A stretch of DNA of 5,513 bases from Hydrogenimonas sp. (GTDB taxonomy: Bacteria > Campylobacterota > Campylobacteria > Campylobacterales > Hydrogenimonadaceae): positions 1-5,513 of the forward strand of contig WGAW01000060.1 in NCBI GenBank assembly GCA_015494675.1. The letters run 5' to 3'. Within the stretch, counting starts at the first letter, position 1. The number at the start of each line of letters is the position of its first letter. Shown here piece after piece: positions 5,105 through 5,513 of the stretch. A model generated the notes under the pieces. That model worked only from the letters and a program-made list of their open reading frames with translations, did no database searches and was not told where the DNA came from. Both the position numbers and the translations under genes were made by a program.

Positions 5105-5245
5105 ATGAAAGCGATCTTTTGGTTTATATTATTGTTGTTAACAGAACCCGTAGTTCGGCAGGGGGTGAGCGGCCCTGCAACTCCCCGAAGCTTCGAAATC
5201 CAAGATTTCGAGACTCTTTTACGCACTCTGCGTAAAACCGGTTAA
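5105..5245 (+). other. Possible 46-codon reading frame in the leader of the cytochrome gene, doubtful
   Basis: ATG 5105 to TAA 5243-5245 would encode 46 residues, starting MKAIFWFILLLLTEPVV and ending LLRTLRKTG. The hydrophobic start resembles a truncated signal sequence. The frame has no convincing ribosome site (only GAAGA 13 bases upstream), and its second half is occupied by perfect hairpins, which better explain the sequence. It could be a leader peptide, a remnant or chance. Confidence 0.15.
5144..5237 (+). other. Array of compact hairpins upstream of the cytochrome gene
   Basis: Within 94 bases there are four consecutive stem-loops. They are GAAC/GTTC (5144-5156), GCAGGG/CCCTGC (5158-5178, 9-nt loop), TCGAAATC/GATTTCGA (5193-5211, 3-nt loop) and TTTTACGC/GCGTAAAA (5217-5237, 5-nt loop). 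The last two are perfect 8-bp stems only 5 bases apart. None is followed by a T tract, so they do not look like terminators. They could be a structured 5' leader of the cytochrome mRNA, a small RNA, or a REP-like palindromic repeat. I do not recognise a known riboswitch class. This is the main content of the 242-bp gap 5021-5262. Confidence 0.5.
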
Positions 5246-5252
5246 ATTAGTT

Positions 5253-5257
5253 GGAGG
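5253..5257 (+). promoter_or_regulatory. Ribosome binding site of the multiheme cytochrome gene
   Basis: GGAGG is located five bases before ATG 5263. It fixes the start of the cytochrome gene, just before its signal peptide. Confidence 0.7.
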
Positions 5258-5262
5258 TACCG

Positions 5263-5513
5263 ATGAGAGTGACGTTACTGACGCTTCTTCTCTTTGCGAC
5301 TGCGGCATTCGCCTGCAGTGGAGACTGCATAAAGTGCCATCCGGTTCTGAAAAAGAGCATAGACGAACCTCACCACAAAGTCATCAAACGCTGCATCAAG
5401 TGCCATAAAGATAGTTCCACGGGAGTATCTACCTGCGGGCAGGACTGTTTCGAGTGCCACGACAAAAAGAGGCTCGCAAACTCACCGCTTCCGGAGCACA
5501 GAGCCATAGCCGG
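5263..5513 (+). CDS. Periplasmic multiheme cytochrome c, N-terminal part (runs off the window)
   Basis: The first 84 residues are visible. A Sec signal peptide (MRVTLLTLLLFATAAFA) has a likely signal peptidase I site at AFA, before Cys18. There are three CxxCH heme-attachment sites: CIKCH (22-26), CIKCH (44-48) and CFECH (62-66). Non-CxxCH histidines H37, H38 and H79 could be distal axial ligands. Two of the heme sites are preceded by an extra cysteine, giving C-x3-C-x2-CH in CSGDCIKCH (18-26) and CGQDCFECH (58-66). This suggests an internal repeat. Multiheme c-type cytochromes carry electrons in periplasmic respiratory chains. The exact partner cannot be told from the fragment. It is divergent from the sodium channel gene, with a hairpin-rich leader between them. 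The frame is open at the right edge, so more hemes may follow. Confidence 0.88.
   Translation, partial: MRVTLLTLLLFATAAFACSGDCIKCHPVLKKSIDEPHHKVIKRCIKCHKDSSTGVSTCGQDCFECHDKKRLANSPLPEHRAIA

Noticed and set aside
5144..5240. Known riboswitch, tmRNA or SRP RNA in the cytochrome leader
   Set aside because: I compared the conserved cores I know (TPP, c-di-GMP, fluoride, tmRNA ends, SRP loop), and none matches.

Overview
The window most likely comes from a free-living member of the Campylobacterota (epsilonproteobacteria), probably a marine or vent-type lineage of moderate GC. The main clue is a voltage-gated sodium channel that, as I recall the Arcobacter NavAb sequence, matches it residue-for-residue in length, filter and S4 arginine positions. 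A multiheme periplasmic cytochrome c, promoters with a clear -10 but no obvious -35, and densely packed overlapping genes fit the same picture. No rRNA or tRNA is present to fix the taxon.

Layout. Bases 1-1826 (+) hold the end of a gene for a 2-oxoacid dehydrogenase E2 acyltransferase, a small O6-alkylguanine-DNA alkyltransferase gene, and an E3-like dihydrolipoyl dehydrogenase gene. All three are tightly packed, two of them overlapping, and look co-transcribed. The E3 terminator lies in the 3' end of a convergent M48 metalloprotease lipoprotein gene (1849-2634, -). A 59-bp divergent promoter region with a symmetric TACAATTGTA box separates this from a second + strand operon: trmL, an unannotated 57-residue single-span membrane protein, dtd, and a cupin gene. 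The trmL and dtd products act on tRNA (wobble 2'-O-methylation and removal of mischarged D-amino acids).

The cupin gene is broken by a 160-bp palindromic element (3920-4079) that I interpret as a MITE. It has 17-bp terminal inverted repeats, CTAG-type 4-bp target duplications, and arms of exactly equal length. Removing 164 bp restores an intact 101-residue single-domain cupin in frame. This is the clearest mobile-element event in the window.

Tail to tail with the cupin remnant, and overlapping it by 4 bp, is a BacNav sodium channel gene (4217-5020, -). Between it and a multiheme cytochrome c gene that runs off the right edge (5263-5513, +) lies a 242-bp region without a secure gene. That region carries a symmetric CTCTATAATAGAG promoter-like box and a run of compact hairpins (5144-5237) that no gene explains. 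They could be a structured leader RNA or a palindromic repeat.

The most notable points are the MITE and its split cupin, the E3-like enzyme with a glutathione-reductase-like NADP(H) signature, the alkyltransferase gene between E2 and E3, the hairpin array upstream of the cytochrome, and the two palindromic -10 boxes between divergent genes.
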